A stretch of 42,362 nucleotides of DNA from Candidatus Dormiibacterota bacterium (GTDB taxonomy: Bacteria; Chloroflexota; Dormibacteria; Aeolococcales; Aeolococcaceae), in contig PLZA01000066.1 of NCBI GenBank assembly GCA_003153505.1, positions 1 through 42,362 on the forward strand, written 5' to 3'. Shown here piece after piece: positions 1 through 8,145 of the stretch. Within the stretch, counting starts at the first letter, position 1. The number at the start of each line of letters is the position of its first letter. A program made the translations under genes and the position numbers. Under the pieces are notes generated by a model that saw only the letters and a program-made list of their open reading frames with translations, did not search any database and was not told the origin of the DNA.

Positions 1-571
1 TTGCCGGGTATCTCTCTTTTGTTTCCCGCCAGTGTCAAGCCGTCTTGTACTAAAAACTGACTAGATAGATGATCGGCGGCGGCCGGTCAGTCCGCATGCA
101 GATGAACCCGGCAAAACGGGTAGCCCGTGGCGGTAAACAGCCTCTTCGCGGCCGCAAAATCGGTTGATACGAGCGCGGCAGCGCCTCTGCTGGCGTGACG
201 CGATGGATGCACTTGGCGGATCGCGTGGAGCCGCGCTTGGTGACGCACGGTCGGTGGGGTAGACCGACCCTACACACGGGAACGCTCGTGGCCCAAGTCA
301 CGTCGAGTAATCAGGAGGTTGTCTACGGCCAACGCGGCGCGGGAAGAACACGCTTATTGCACTTCGTCGACGGCGGCGCCACCGGCCGCGACGCAACTTC
401 TGCCTCTGACTGCGGTCGCCTGTCCAGCGTGTAGCATCTAGGACAATGGCCTTAGGCTCAGAGTCAGACCGCTCACCGGAAGGCTCCCCTAGCGATGGCT
501 GATCATTCATCGTCCAATCCGGATACCGTCCCGAGGCGTTCCCCCGTAGCCCTGCGTGTAGGAAGTGGCTC
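1..571. other. gap without a recognisable gene
   Basis: No reading frame here has family-like sequence. The only structure I see is a perfect 7-bp inverted repeat, GGTCGGT at 249-255 and ACCGACC at 263-269, with a 7-nt loop and no T-run after it. The first 60 bases are noticeably more AT-rich than the rest, as expected of an intergenic stretch or a boundary with transferred DNA. Confidence 0.4.
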
Positions 572-1018
572 GTGATTCCGTTCGGGATCCACCGCCGTAT
601 CCCGCTGGTGCGCAGGCCGTTCTACCAGCGGGATCAGGCGATCCGCGAACGCGATGAACTCGCGGCCGAGCTGCACCTCTTGAAGTCCACCGCGGTCACC
701 CCGCAGCAGTCCGTGGAAGATGACCACGGCGCCCTGGTGGAAAGGATTATCGCTGCCTATGAGCAGTCGGTAGGCGTCACTCAGCAGTCAGATTCATTCT
801 GGGACAACGCCTTCTTCAATCGGAAGCGTGAAATTCATGACGCGCTCTGCATGCCATCCATCCCGACTGGCAGCCGCTCACGTCCTCAATGGCTGCACAG
901 TCCAAACCCTGACGCCCACCCGGTGGCCGACGCTGTCATCGTCCACTCCGCACTGATTCGCCGACGTACTGGCCGCAGAGAACGCGGCTCGGCCAGCCTC
1001 GCCGTTGACGCTGCCTGA
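572..1018 (+). pseudogene. decayed coding remnant, possibly 5' part of a methyltransferase or glycan-biosynthesis gene
   Basis: The 148-codon frame starts with a basic stretch followed by a charged helix (FYQRDQAIRERDELAAEL, about residues 22-39). That pattern resembles the N-terminus of actinobacterial methyltransferase or glycosyltransferase-type proteins. A second protein-like segment, SDSFWDNAFFNRKREIHDAL, follows at about residues 72-91. After that the sequence becomes Arg/His-rich and shadow-like, and no catalytic motif appears. I read it as the 5' remnant of a gene that lost its body. The resemblance is by eye and weak; it may also be a lineage-specific hypothetical protein. Confidence 0.25.
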
Positions 1019-1068
1019 GCGAAATACGTACACTCGGCCGCAGCGTCAGATTCGGGGGGTGTTTCAGG

Positions 1069-2478
1069 ATGCAGGGTGCCCGTGGTTGGGCGAGCCGTGA
1101 CACCACGCGACTCGTGTTCCGCGCGGGTTCACGCGCCCTATCGATGCTCGCCGTAGTGGCAGCAGCAGCAACAACGACTGGCGTCGCGACTGCCTCATCG
1201 ACCTGGGCAGTCCACTCTGGAGCCGCGCAATCGGCAGCCGATGACTGGCCGATGTTCCACCATGACGCCACCCACAGCGGCGTGGCGACAGACCCCGCGA
1301 CCGGAGCCACCGCCGCAGCCGCCGGCTTGACTCTCAAGTGGCGGACCGCCTTGGGCAGCAAGATCGAGTCGTCGCCTGCGGTCGTCTACAACCCCACGCT
1401 GGGAAAGACGCTCGTTTACATCCAAACATGGAGCAACCGGCTGGTGGCGCTGGATGCCGCAACCGGCAGCATCGTGTGGTCCTACGCGGAACCCGGCGGC
1501 AAGGGAGCGGATTCGTCGCCGGCCGTGTATGGGAACACCGTCTACATCGGTGCGACGTTTGGGCACACGCTCTGGGCCGTCGACGCAACCACCGGATCGC
1601 CTGTGTGCAGCTACAAGGTCAGTGGCCGCATCGTCGCGGCTCCGGTTGTTGCCGACCTGGGGAACGGACCGGAGGTGTTCTTTGGGGATACAGGCCTCAG
1701 CGAGACGGACAACTACGGGAGCGAATGGGCAATCACCGGCGTCGGCAACCCGCTGGGCCCCTGCAAGCTCGTCTGGTCGTTCAACGGCTGGGGCGACACC
1801 AACAACCGCACGTATCCAGGATCGTGGTCGCCCCCTGCCCTCGCCTATGACTCGAATCAGCGACCCATTCTCGTCATGGACAGCAGCCAGCCGGATTCTT
1901 CGATCTATGCATTGGACGCCCGAAATGGGGCGGAAATCTGGCGCTACCAGACTGCGACCTTTGGTGATCTCGACGTTGGTGCCGGCGCGACGATCACGGC
2001 TCCAGGGGTCAACGGATTCGCCGACGGCGAGGTGTACATACCCGGGAAGAACCAGGTGATGTATGCGCTCGACCTGATGACCGGCGCGGTCACCTGGCAG
2101 TTCCGCATGTCGAAGATGATCCATGTCTATGTCAACTCGGTCTCGACGCCGGCTGTCGTCGGCAACGCGGTCTTCGTCGCATACGGATACGGGATGTGGC
2201 AGTTCAACGCGACGACGGGGTCCGTGATCTGGTACACGGGCACGGCTGCACCAGTCGGCGGCATGATCCTGAGCTCGCCTGCGATTGGGGGAGCAATCGG
2301 TGACCAGGCGGTGTACTCGAATGACACCGCTGGAGGCATCACGGCGTACAGCGAAGCGAGCGGAGCAAGCCTCTGGCACGACACCATCGCGCAGCCCTTC
2401 TACAGCTCCGACGCCGTGTCCGACGGAATGGTCTTCACCGGCGGTATGGACGGGGCGGTCTACGCGTTCGGACCGTAA
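1069..2478 (+). CDS. secreted PQQ-like beta-propeller repeat protein
   Basis: The 469-residue protein has a basic N-terminus and a hydrophobic Ala-rich segment (about residues 22-45, SMLAVVAAAATTTGVATASS) typical of a signal peptide, so it is probably exported. WPMFHHDATHSG at about residue 64 is the usual opening of PQQ-like propeller proteins. Blades then repeat the pattern 'V-Y-x-G-[S/T]..L.A-L/V-D-A-x-T-G..W', for example LVALDAATGSIVW, LWAVDATTGS, IYALDARNGAEIW, MYALDLMTGAVTW and FNATTGSVIWY. Enzymatic PQQ dehydrogenases carry extra catalytic residues that I do not see, so a binding or scaffold role is more likely. The neighbours give no functional clue. Family assignment is firm; substrate and cofactor are unknown. 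Confidence 0.88.
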   Translation: MQGARGWASRDTTRLVFRAGSRALSMLAVVAAAATTTGVATASSTWAVHSGAAQSAADDWPMFHHDATHSGVATDPATGATAAAAGLTLKWRTALGSKIESSPAVVYNPTLGKTLVYIQTWSNRLVALDAATGSIVWSYAEPGGKGADSSPAVYGNTVYIGATFGHTLWAVDATTGSPVCSYKVSGRIVAAPVVADLGNGPEVFFGDTGLSETDNYGSEWAITGVGNPLGPCKLVWSFNGWGDTNNRTYPGSWSPPALAYDSNQRPILVMDSSQPDSSIYALDARNGAEIWRYQTATFGDLDVGAGATITAPGVNGFADGEVYIPGKNQVMYALDLMTGAVTWQFRMSKMIHVYVNSVSTPAVVGNAVFVAYGYGMWQFNATTGSVIWYTGTAAPVGGMILSSPAIGGAIGDQAVYSNDTAGGITAYSEASGASLWHDTIAQPFYSSDAVSDGMVFTGGMDGAVYAFGP

Positions 2479-2494
2479 CCAGTCTCCGGCCGCC

Positions 2495-2788
2495 ATGCAT
2501 ACTGGGGGCCTGACACCCACCGCTGCCCGTCGCCTGCTGTATGGGATCGTCGCCGCCTGTGTGGCGCTGACGGCGGGTGTCGCGCTGCTCCGGCCGGCGC
2601 CACCCGCAGCCGGGCCGCAGAATCCCGTTGTGATTTTGCCGAGGCTGCCGTTTGCTGTCCCAGCGGAATCGGGATCGACCCAGGTGGTCACGGTGCCGCC
2701 GGATGGCATGTGGGCGCAGTCGGTGCGCATAGCGGGAGTCGGGATTCCCGTGCACGGGTTGCCCGGGCAGGTCGGCGCCAGCCCCTAG
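2495..2788 (+). CDS. small membrane-anchored hypothetical protein
   Basis: This 97-residue frame begins at an ATG 17 nt after the beta-propeller gene. One hydrophobic segment (LLYGIVAACVALTAGVALL, about residues 14-32) follows a short basic N-terminus. The rest is Pro/Gly/Val-rich and probably lies outside the membrane. I recognise no domain. It could be a small exported protein expressed with the upstream gene, or the intact 5' end of a gene whose 3' part is the GGDEF remnant that follows. No strong ribosome-binding site precedes the ATG. Confidence 0.45.
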   Translation: MHTGGLTPTAARRLLYGIVAACVALTAGVALLRPAPPAAGPQNPVVILPRLPFAVPAESGSTQVVTVPPDGMWAQSVRIAGVGIPVHGLPGQVGASP

Positions 2789-2809
2789 CGGAGCACCGTC
2801 CGTGGCCGC

Positions 2810-3133
2810 ATGTTTCGTTTTGCGGCTGCACCGCCAACAACGCCGTTGCGATCGCCCGTTCCGTATGCCCTGATCGGGGGAGAAGCACACGCTCAATTGA
2901 TGAGCCAGCCTGGGGGTCCCCCCGGCGCCGCGCGACCAACGCAGCTGGATGCCGCCTCGGCACGCGTCAGGAGACCTCGGGTGAGCATCGGCGTCGCCGC
3001 TTCGAACGTTGGAGACGATGCAGACACCCTGCTTCGAGCTGTCGACAAAGCCCTGTACGCGGCGAAAGCGCTCGGACGGAACTGCGTCTCGGTGGCGTCG
3101 GTCGACGCTCCATTCGCGATCGGGGTGGCGTAG
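2810..3133 (+). pseudogene. C-terminal remnant of a GGDEF (diguanylate cyclase) domain
   Basis: From about residue 58 (position 2981) the frame reads VSIGVAAS, then DADTLLRAVDKALYAAKA, then LGRNCV. This is the characteristic last third of a GGDEF domain ('vSiGva...ad.Ll..AD.ALY.AK..GRN'). The signature GG(D/E)EF loop and the GTP-binding first half are absent, and the upstream part of the frame (2810-2980) is low-complexity and unlike the family. The remnant therefore cannot make cyclic-di-GMP on its own. It is best read as the surviving 3' end of a truncated diguanylate cyclase gene. Confidence 0.7.
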
Positions 3134-3215
3134 CCCCGTATGCCTTGTCACATGACTGCGAACGTTCGTCGACGGCAGGACGCTCGCTCGGCTCGACAGA
3201 GGATCATGCCCCGCC

Positions 3216-4094
3216 ATGGAGGTTTCCCTCTGCCCGCCCGCCCTGGTTCTCAGGCGAATTGGTGTTGCGATCGTCGCAGTCACTGCACTGACGTTGACCG
3301 CGTGCGGCGGTAGCGGACCGGCGACGTCCGGGGGAGGAAGCACACCTTCGGCGTCGCCGACGCCGGTTCCGCCAGCGGGTGGCCAGTTCAGCGAGACGGG
3401 CGCGGTGCAACTGGTTACCACCGTGACCGCGACGGCGGTCACCTGCTCGTTCCCCTCGCTGAACGGCCCGGAGATCCTCATGGGGGTCGCGACGGCTGAC
3501 GGGACGATGGGCGGCTACGTCACGCTCACCTCGAACGAGGTGTTTGTGCGTGTCGGCGCCGGTTCGGGGTCGACCTACCACCAGCGGAACTTCTCCGGTC
3601 CGGGCGTGACCAACTTCGACGCGACCAAGGGCGCGCAGTTCAATGCGCAGCTGACGGATACCACCCCCGCCGGCCAGGCCAAAGGGACGATCGGCGCCAT
3701 CACGTCGATCGCCGGATCGGTGTCGTGCGGCAACAAAACCCCCGGAGGCGGGACCATCACCATCAACGGGACCAGCTCCGGCGGTGCGATCAGCGGAGCG
3801 ATGACCTCGATGCTGGTCAAATGTCCGGCAGGCGCCGCGTTCGCGCTCATCAACGGCCTCACCCAGCTCGGCTCGACACCGGTCTCGGTTGAGATCGGGG
3901 GCGGCAGTGGCGAGGTGTACTTCGGCTCCTTCTCGACGGCATCGGTCGCTTACTTCTTCAGCTCGTCGGCAACCAGCTTGTACACGCTGGGTAACGGTCA
4001 CGTGCACTGGAACAACGCGATGCTGACCCAAGCCGGGCCCGGTGGGGCGGGTCACACGATCACGATCAACGGCGATGCCACATGCGGTACCTGA
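3216..4094 (+). CDS. putative secreted lipoprotein
   Basis: The 292-residue product has a lipoprotein signal: Arg-Arg at 13-14, a hydrophobic stretch GVAIVAVTALTLTAC, and the lipobox LTAC with the acylated Cys at residue 30. A flexible Gly/Ser/Thr/Pro linker follows (about residues 31-55). The body is Thr/Gly/Ser-rich with alternating hydrophobic residues, as in beta-sandwich surface proteins; two short segments (TITINGTSSGG and HTITINGDATC) look like related strands. I do not recognise a family. It lies 133 nt upstream of the ECF sigma gene on the same strand and could belong to that signalling locus, but nothing shows this directly. Confidence 0.72.
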   Translation: MEVSLCPPALVLRRIGVAIVAVTALTLTACGGSGPATSGGGSTPSASPTPVPPAGGQFSETGAVQLVTTVTATAVTCSFPSLNGPEILMGVATADGTMGGYVTLTSNEVFVRVGAGSGSTYHQRNFSGPGVTNFDATKGAQFNAQLTDTTPAGQAKGTIGAITSIAGSVSCGNKTPGGGTITINGTSSGGAISGAMTSMLVKCPAGAAFALINGLTQLGSTPVSVEIGGGSGEVYFGSFSTASVAYFFSSSATSLYTLGNGHVHWNNAMLTQAGPGGAGHTITINGDATCGT

Positions 4095-4227
4095 GCCCGT
4101 AAGCACCCCGGGGTCCGCGAAACCGTGACGCCCCAAGCGCCACGGACGGTCGCTCGCCGACTCGGAGCGGCGCGCCGATCCAGAGCAGATTCCCATCAGC
4201 CGTATCCCGGAGGCCACTGCAGCCGAC

Positions 4228-4812
4228 TTGATATTTGATGAATCCAACAGGGGCGGCGCGAACCTGGCAGACACCCACCGCCTCACCCAGGCGGTAGAGG
4301 CCGCGCAGCGTGGCGAGGCACATGGGTGGACCGCTCTGTTCGAGCGTTTCTATCCCGATGTGCATGCGTACGCGCTCGCTCGCCTCGGTGATCTGACAGC
4401 AGCTGAGGATGTGACGCAGGACGTGTTTGTGGCGGCAGTGACCTCGATCAAAACGCTCCGCGACCGGAGGGAGCCCGCGGTGCAGGCGTGGTTTCTGCAC
4501 ATCTGTCGCTACAAGGTCGTCGATCACATCCGTCGCGGCAGTCGCCAGCGCGGTCTCGCCCTCGACACCACCCACCCGGGTGTGGATCCGGGCGCGATCG
4601 CCGAGGTGAACCTCGAGGCGGACCGGGTGCGCGCGGCCATGGCACATCTCACCGAGGACCAGCGCGACATCCTGATCCGCCGCTTCGTCCTCGATCAGTC
4701 CCTCGAGGACGTGGCGGCGACGACCCGCCGGACGGTCGGCGCCGTCAAGTCGATGCAGCACCGGGCGCTTGAGGCCGTGCGGCGGGCGCTCAGCCCGAAA
4801 AGGGCGGCATGA
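4228..4812 (+). CDS. ECF-type RNA polymerase sigma factor
   Basis: The 194-residue protein has the two-domain layout of ECF sigma-70 factors. Region 2 covers about residues 35-105 (WTALFERFYPDVHAYAL, AEDVTQDVFVAAV, AWFLHICRYKVVDHIRR). Region 4 covers about residues 135-185 (LTEDQRDILIRRFV, then SLEDVAATTRRTVGAVKSMQ as the -35-reading helix-turn-helix). It directs RNA polymerase to a small regulon in response to an envelope or other signal. The start is uncertain: TTG at 4228 follows a GGAGG at 4209-4213, which is rather far away. Its stop overlaps the start of the next gene, a probable anti-sigma factor, so the pair is translationally coupled. Confidence 0.88.
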   Translation: MIFDESNRGGANLADTHRLTQAVEAAQRGEAHGWTALFERFYPDVHAYALARLGDLTAAEDVTQDVFVAAVTSIKTLRDRREPAVQAWFLHICRYKVVDHIRRGSRQRGLALDTTHPGVDPGAIAEVNLEADRVRAAMAHLTEDQRDILIRRFVLDQSLEDVAATTRRTVGAVKSMQHRALEAVRRALSPKRAA

Positions 4813-5567
4813 CCGACTGGATCGAACCACAGCTCTCCGCCTCGCTCGACGCGTGGCGTCTCAGCAGCCGTCGCACGCCCCGGCGCCACGCCGTCGAACG
4901 TGCCCACGACGCGATGCTTGAGGCCGTCCTGGTCGAGTCCCGGCGCCCGCACGCTCGCCGTTTCCTGAGCTTCAGCTTCCGCCCGCGATTCCGGCACGCA
5001 GGGTTGATCGCAACCACAGCGACAATCGTCGCTGCGGCGAGCGTCGCGGCGGCCGGCTGGAACGCCGCGCCGGGGTCGGCCCTGTTCGTCGTCCGCGCCG
5101 CTCGCCAGGGCGTGATGCTCAAGCTCCCGGGCGCTGACGACATCGCGCTCCACCTCGAGTTCGCGGAGCAGAGCCTGGCCGACGCGACAGGACACGTCAA
5201 TCCGGCGCAGAGCCTGGCTGACGCCACCACCGAGCTTCACGCGGCGTTCACGGAGCTGTCGGTCGATCCGTCGTCGCCATTGTGGCCGCGATACAAGCTC
5301 GATGCGGCAACCCTGCTCAGCGAAGAGGGCGACGTCGAATCGGAGCGCCCATCCCCGGCTCCGACCGGCGAGACGCCCGGTCCGACCGGGGATGACTCGC
5401 CGTCATCGTCAGCGTCAGAGCGCGGGGACGACGAAACCGCGCGTCCCACAGCCGGCCATGACAGCGCGCCGTCGCCGACAGGCAGCTGGAGTGGAGGGAA
5501 CGACGGCGGCGGCAGCGATGATGGCGGCTCGCCGAGCCCGGGTCAGACCCCGCATCCGGACGATTGA
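4809..5567 (+). CDS. membrane protein, probable anti-sigma partner (DUF5667-like)
   Basis: The start ATG overlaps the sigma-factor stop by 4 nt (ATGA). The N-terminal ~65 residues are basic and could lie in the cytoplasm. One hydrophobic segment follows (LIATTATIVAAASVAAAGW, about residues 65-83). After it comes a helical stretch with a DUF5667-like look (APGSALFVVRAARQGVML... LEFAEQSLADAT). The last ~90 residues are Ser/Pro/Gly/Asp-rich and disordered. There is no zinc-binding anti-sigma HxxxCxxC motif. The anti-sigma role is inferred from gene order and topology. The tail ends only 6 nt from the convergent ferredoxin gene. Confidence 0.65.
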   Translation: MTDWIEPQLSASLDAWRLSSRRTPRRHAVERAHDAMLEAVLVESRRPHARRFLSFSFRPRFRHAGLIATTATIVAAASVAAAGWNAAPGSALFVVRAARQGVMLKLPGADDIALHLEFAEQSLADATGHVNPAQSLADATTELHAAFTELSVDPSSPLWPRYKLDAATLLSEEGDVESERPSPAPTGETPGPTGDDSPSSSASERGDDETARPTAGHDSAPSPTGSWSGGNDGGGSDDGGSPSPGQTPHPDD

Positions 5568-5573
5568 GCGGGC

Positions 5574-5801
5574 TCAGCGGTCTCGGTCGCGGAGGCGGGC
5601 GAGCTGGAGCGCCACCCGAGGGCACTCGCTGACGGCGCGCTCCGCCAGCCGCAGGAGGCGCGGATCGTCGATCTGGGCAGACGAGACGATCGGATAGCCC
5701 CACTCGTCGAGGCCGATGAGCTCTGGCACGATCTCGGCGCAGTACCGCGCCCCATCACACCGAATCGGATTGACGCGAAGGCGAGGTCCCGGACCGCTCA
5801 T
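5574..5801 (-). CDS. small ferredoxin, [3Fe-4S] type
   Basis: The 75-residue protein reads RVNPIRCDGARYC near the N-terminus and SECPRVALQL near the C-terminus. This gives the ligand pattern C-x5-C...C-P typical of single-cluster [3Fe-4S] ferredoxins of actinobacteria; the fourth Cys of [4Fe-4S] types is absent. The middle (ELIGLDEWGYPIV) matches the usual 'x-F-x-x-D-x-x-G-x-x-x-V' segment. It is the last gene of the redox operon and its start overlaps the NuoF-like gene's stop by 4 nt. It probably accepts or delivers single electrons for that flavoprotein or the di-heme membrane protein. Confidence 0.82.
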   Translation of the reverse strand: MSGPGPRLRVNPIRCDGARYCAEIVPELIGLDEWGYPIVSSAQIDDPRLLRLAERAVSECPRVALQLARLRDRDR

Positions 5802-7108
5802 CGCCAGCCAAAGGCCGAACGTGGCGGCGCCGGCAACGGCGTTGTGCCGAGTCCGGCGCAGGGATGCCCGCTCACGTGGCGCTCGACGTCGGCCGCGAAC
5901 GTCTCGAGGGCCGTACGCAGGTTGTTGACCGCGCCGTCGGGATGGTTACAGGCGCCACGTCCGACGATCTGGTCCGACCATCGGTGGATTCGGATCACAT
6001 CGCCGCGGTCGGCGTCACCCGCAGCCAGCCGCGTCATCGCCTCACCGACCGCGCGTAGCCCGTGGACGCAGGGACCGCACTGTCCGGCACTTTCGCGGGC
6101 AAGGTAGCTCACGATCCTTGCGGACTCCCCGACGCCGCAGCCGTCTCTGCCGAGCATCCCGATGACTCCGCATCCGACCGAGACATGCTTCGGGCACAGG
6201 GTCGCCGCCGCCCCTCGCTCAGGTCCGAGCCAGGTGCCGAAGTAACCGCCGACCAGGAGCCCGATCGGCGCGGAGAGCGCGCCGCCCGCAGCGCCGATCA
6301 CGGTCGCCAGCGAGGTGCCGAGATCGACCTCGTACACACCCGGCCTTGCGACGTTGCCGGAGAGTGTGACCATGCCGGTGCCCGGCGCGGCATCGGTGCC
6401 GCGTTCGCGGAACCAAGCGTCGCCATAACGCGCGATGAGCGCGAGGTGCGCGATCGTCTCGGCGTTCTGCACCAGGGTGGGACGCCCGAGCACGCCTCGC
6501 TCGGACGGATGCGGCGGGCTGAACGATGGCTTCGCGGGGCCACCGTTGACGCGACGGACCACCGCCGACGACTCGCCGGCGACATACCGATGCTGGGTGT
6601 GCACGATACGGATGCGCGGCTCGCTGATCCTATCGTGCCGTCGCTCCGCGAGCGCGTGACGCAGCGCCCGTGTGGCGCGCCGGGCCGCCCGCGAGACGTA
6701 GATGACGACATCATCGGCACCAACCGACTCGGCGGCGATCAGCGCACCGTCGATGATGAGGTGCGGACGCTTCTCGACGAGCAGCTGATCCTTGCCGGAG
6801 AGCGGTTCGCCCTCGGAGGCGTTCACCACGAGCACCGATGGACCCCGTTCCTGGGCGAGCCGGCTCACAGCGCGCCACTTGCGGTGCGTCGGGAACCATG
6901 CGCCACCGCGACCGCGCAGGCCGCTGCGCTCAACAACGTCGAGCATCCAGTCGCCGCCGATCGGTCGCCGGCCGAGTCGCGCTCGGTACGCAGCCAGCGC
7001 CTCGGCGCCGCCGTCGATTCGAGGTCCGGCGAGCAGGCGCGGGCCGCCGGCCCGCGCGACGGGCAGCGGTAGCGCGTCAGGCGGTGCGAGGACGGCGATG
7101 GCGGTCAT
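5798..7108 (-). CDS. NuoF-like flavoprotein with SLBB and iron-sulfur domains
   Basis: The 436-residue protein has the layout of the 51-kDa subunit of complex I. The FMN/NADH-binding Rossmann-like domain includes GLRGRGGAWFPTHRKW (residues 63-78) and NASEGEP (96-102). An SLBB segment follows (about 245-300, SGNVARPGVYEVDLGTSL). The C-terminal iron-sulfur region has SAGQCGPCVHGL and GRGACNHPDG. Complex I proteins have SCGxCxxC; here the first Cys is Ala, so only three Cys ligands are visible. No other complex I genes are nearby, so it is a stand-alone dehydrogenase module. It probably oxidises NAD(P)H or a ferredoxin and exchanges electrons with the membrane protein just upstream, whose stop overlaps this ATG by 4 nt. 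Confidence 0.88.
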   Translation of the reverse strand: MTAIAVLAPPDALPLPVARAGGPRLLAGPRIDGGAEALAAYRARLGRRPIGGDWMLDVVERSGLRGRGGAWFPTHRKWRAVSRLAQERGPSVLVVNASEGEPLSGKDQLLVEKRPHLIIDGALIAAESVGADDVVIYVSRAARRATRALRHALAERRHDRISEPRIRIVHTQHRYVAGESSAVVRRVNGGPAKPSFSPPHPSERGVLGRPTLVQNAETIAHLALIARYGDAWFRERGTDAAPGTGMVTLSGNVARPGVYEVDLGTSLATVIGAAGGALSAPIGLLVGGYFGTWLGPERGAAATLCPKHVSVGCGVIGMLGRDGCGVGESARIVSYLARESAGQCGPCVHGLRAVGEAMTRLAAGDADRGDVIRIHRWSDQIVGRGACNHPDGAVNNLRTALETFAADVERHVSGHPCAGLGTTPLPAPPRSAFGWR

Positions 7109-8145
7109 CCCATCGGCCCCGAGGTGACCAGCCGGCCGGTGATCGACGGCCCGCTCCCGTACATGGTGATGACGAGACGCGTCCCGTTACAGACGGCATA
7201 GACCGAAACTCCGACGCGAGCGGGAACATTGGCGCAGATGGTCGTGCTATTTCGTGCGACCGTCAGCTGCGGCAGTGTCTCCGTCGGTCCGGGTGGGATG
7301 ATCACCACCGTCAGCGCTGTGTCGACCGTGTCCCGAAGCCCGATGTCCACGCCTCCCGCCGTCTTGGTGACGGTGCCGATCAGCCCGTCGGAGAACCCAT
7401 GGGCCGCGGATCGGAGCGGCGGGCGACTCGGCTTCGAGGTCAGGATCGATGCCGGGGTACCGGCGGTCACCGCCCATCCGGGGCGAAGCGGGCCGGCGAC
7501 GCTCCACGCGCAGATCGCGTAGGTGGCCATGACGACCACCACACCGCTCGCGAGACGCACCGGCACGGTGCGAATCCTTCCGGCAACGAGGCGTTGCGCC
7601 AGGCTCACGAGCACCGCCGCCATGCACGCGGCGGTGAGACCGAGCATCCAGGGCTCCTGGGAATCCGACCCGGTGCCGAGCCCGTGCACCACGGCGAGTG
7701 GCCAGGATGCGTACGAGATCCAGTGGATCAGCCGCCATGCTCGCGGCCCGATTCGACCTCGCAGCAGGCTCGTGACCGTGACCGCGAAAAGGACCTCGGA
7801 CGCGAGGACGCCGAGTCCGAGCCAGAACGTCCGGTATGCTCCGGCAAAGGGGACCACCGCGTCGATGGGCTTGATCCCGGCGAACGGATCGAGGACCGAG
7901 GTCGCGATGTGCACGACCAAGAGGACGATCGTGAAGAGCGCGAAGTTGCGATGCAGCGCTGCGATCACAAAGCGCGGCGAGCGCGGACCGGTCACACGAA
8001 GCGAGGTCGTGATGCCGAGAATGACGACCACGGTGAGGCAGACGAGGGTCATGACCCCCGCGCCGCGGGTCGCGAACCAGAGCGGGCTCGGGTTGCTCGA
8101 CCATGCCGCGAGCACGGAGCCCGCACCCAGCGTCACGCCGGCCAT
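7105..8145 (-). CDS. ferric-reductase-like transmembrane di-heme protein
   Basis: The 346-residue protein has about six membrane helices in its first ~215 residues, then a short exported C-terminal domain without recognised family features. Two histidine pairs lie in the helices, H65/H79 (LHRNFALFTIVLLVVH) and H141/H154 (IHWISYASWPLAVVH). The 13-14 residue spacing fits bis-His binding of two stacked b hemes, as in ferric reductase, NOX and MsrQ-type membrane domains. No FAD/NADPH domain is fused, so electrons must come from a partner, most simply the NuoF-like protein encoded next. It overlaps apbE by 13 nt and the NuoF-like gene by 4 nt. The final acceptor on the outer side is unknown. Confidence 0.82.
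   Translation of the reverse strand: MAGVTLGAGSVLAAWSSNPSPLWFATRGAGVMTLVCLTVVVILGITTSLRVTGPRSPRFVIAALHRNFALFTIVLLVVHIATSVLDPFAGIKPIDAVVPFAGAYRTFWLGLGVLASEVLFAVTVTSLLRGRIGPRAWRLIHWISYASWPLAVVHGLGTGSDSQEPWMLGLTAACMAAVLVSLAQRLVAGRIRTVPVRLASGVVVVMATYAICAWSVAGPLRPGWAVTAGTPASILTSKPSRPPLRSAAHGFSDGLIGTVTKTAGGVDIGLRDTVDTALTVVIIPPGPTETLPQLTVARNSTTICANVPARVGVSVYAVCNGTRLVITMYGSGPSITGRLVTSGPMG

Noticed and set aside
1195..2730. 511-codon minus-strand open frame opposite the beta-propeller gene
   Set aside because: Arg/Asp/His-rich shadow with no family pattern; the plus strand encodes clear PQQ-like blades.
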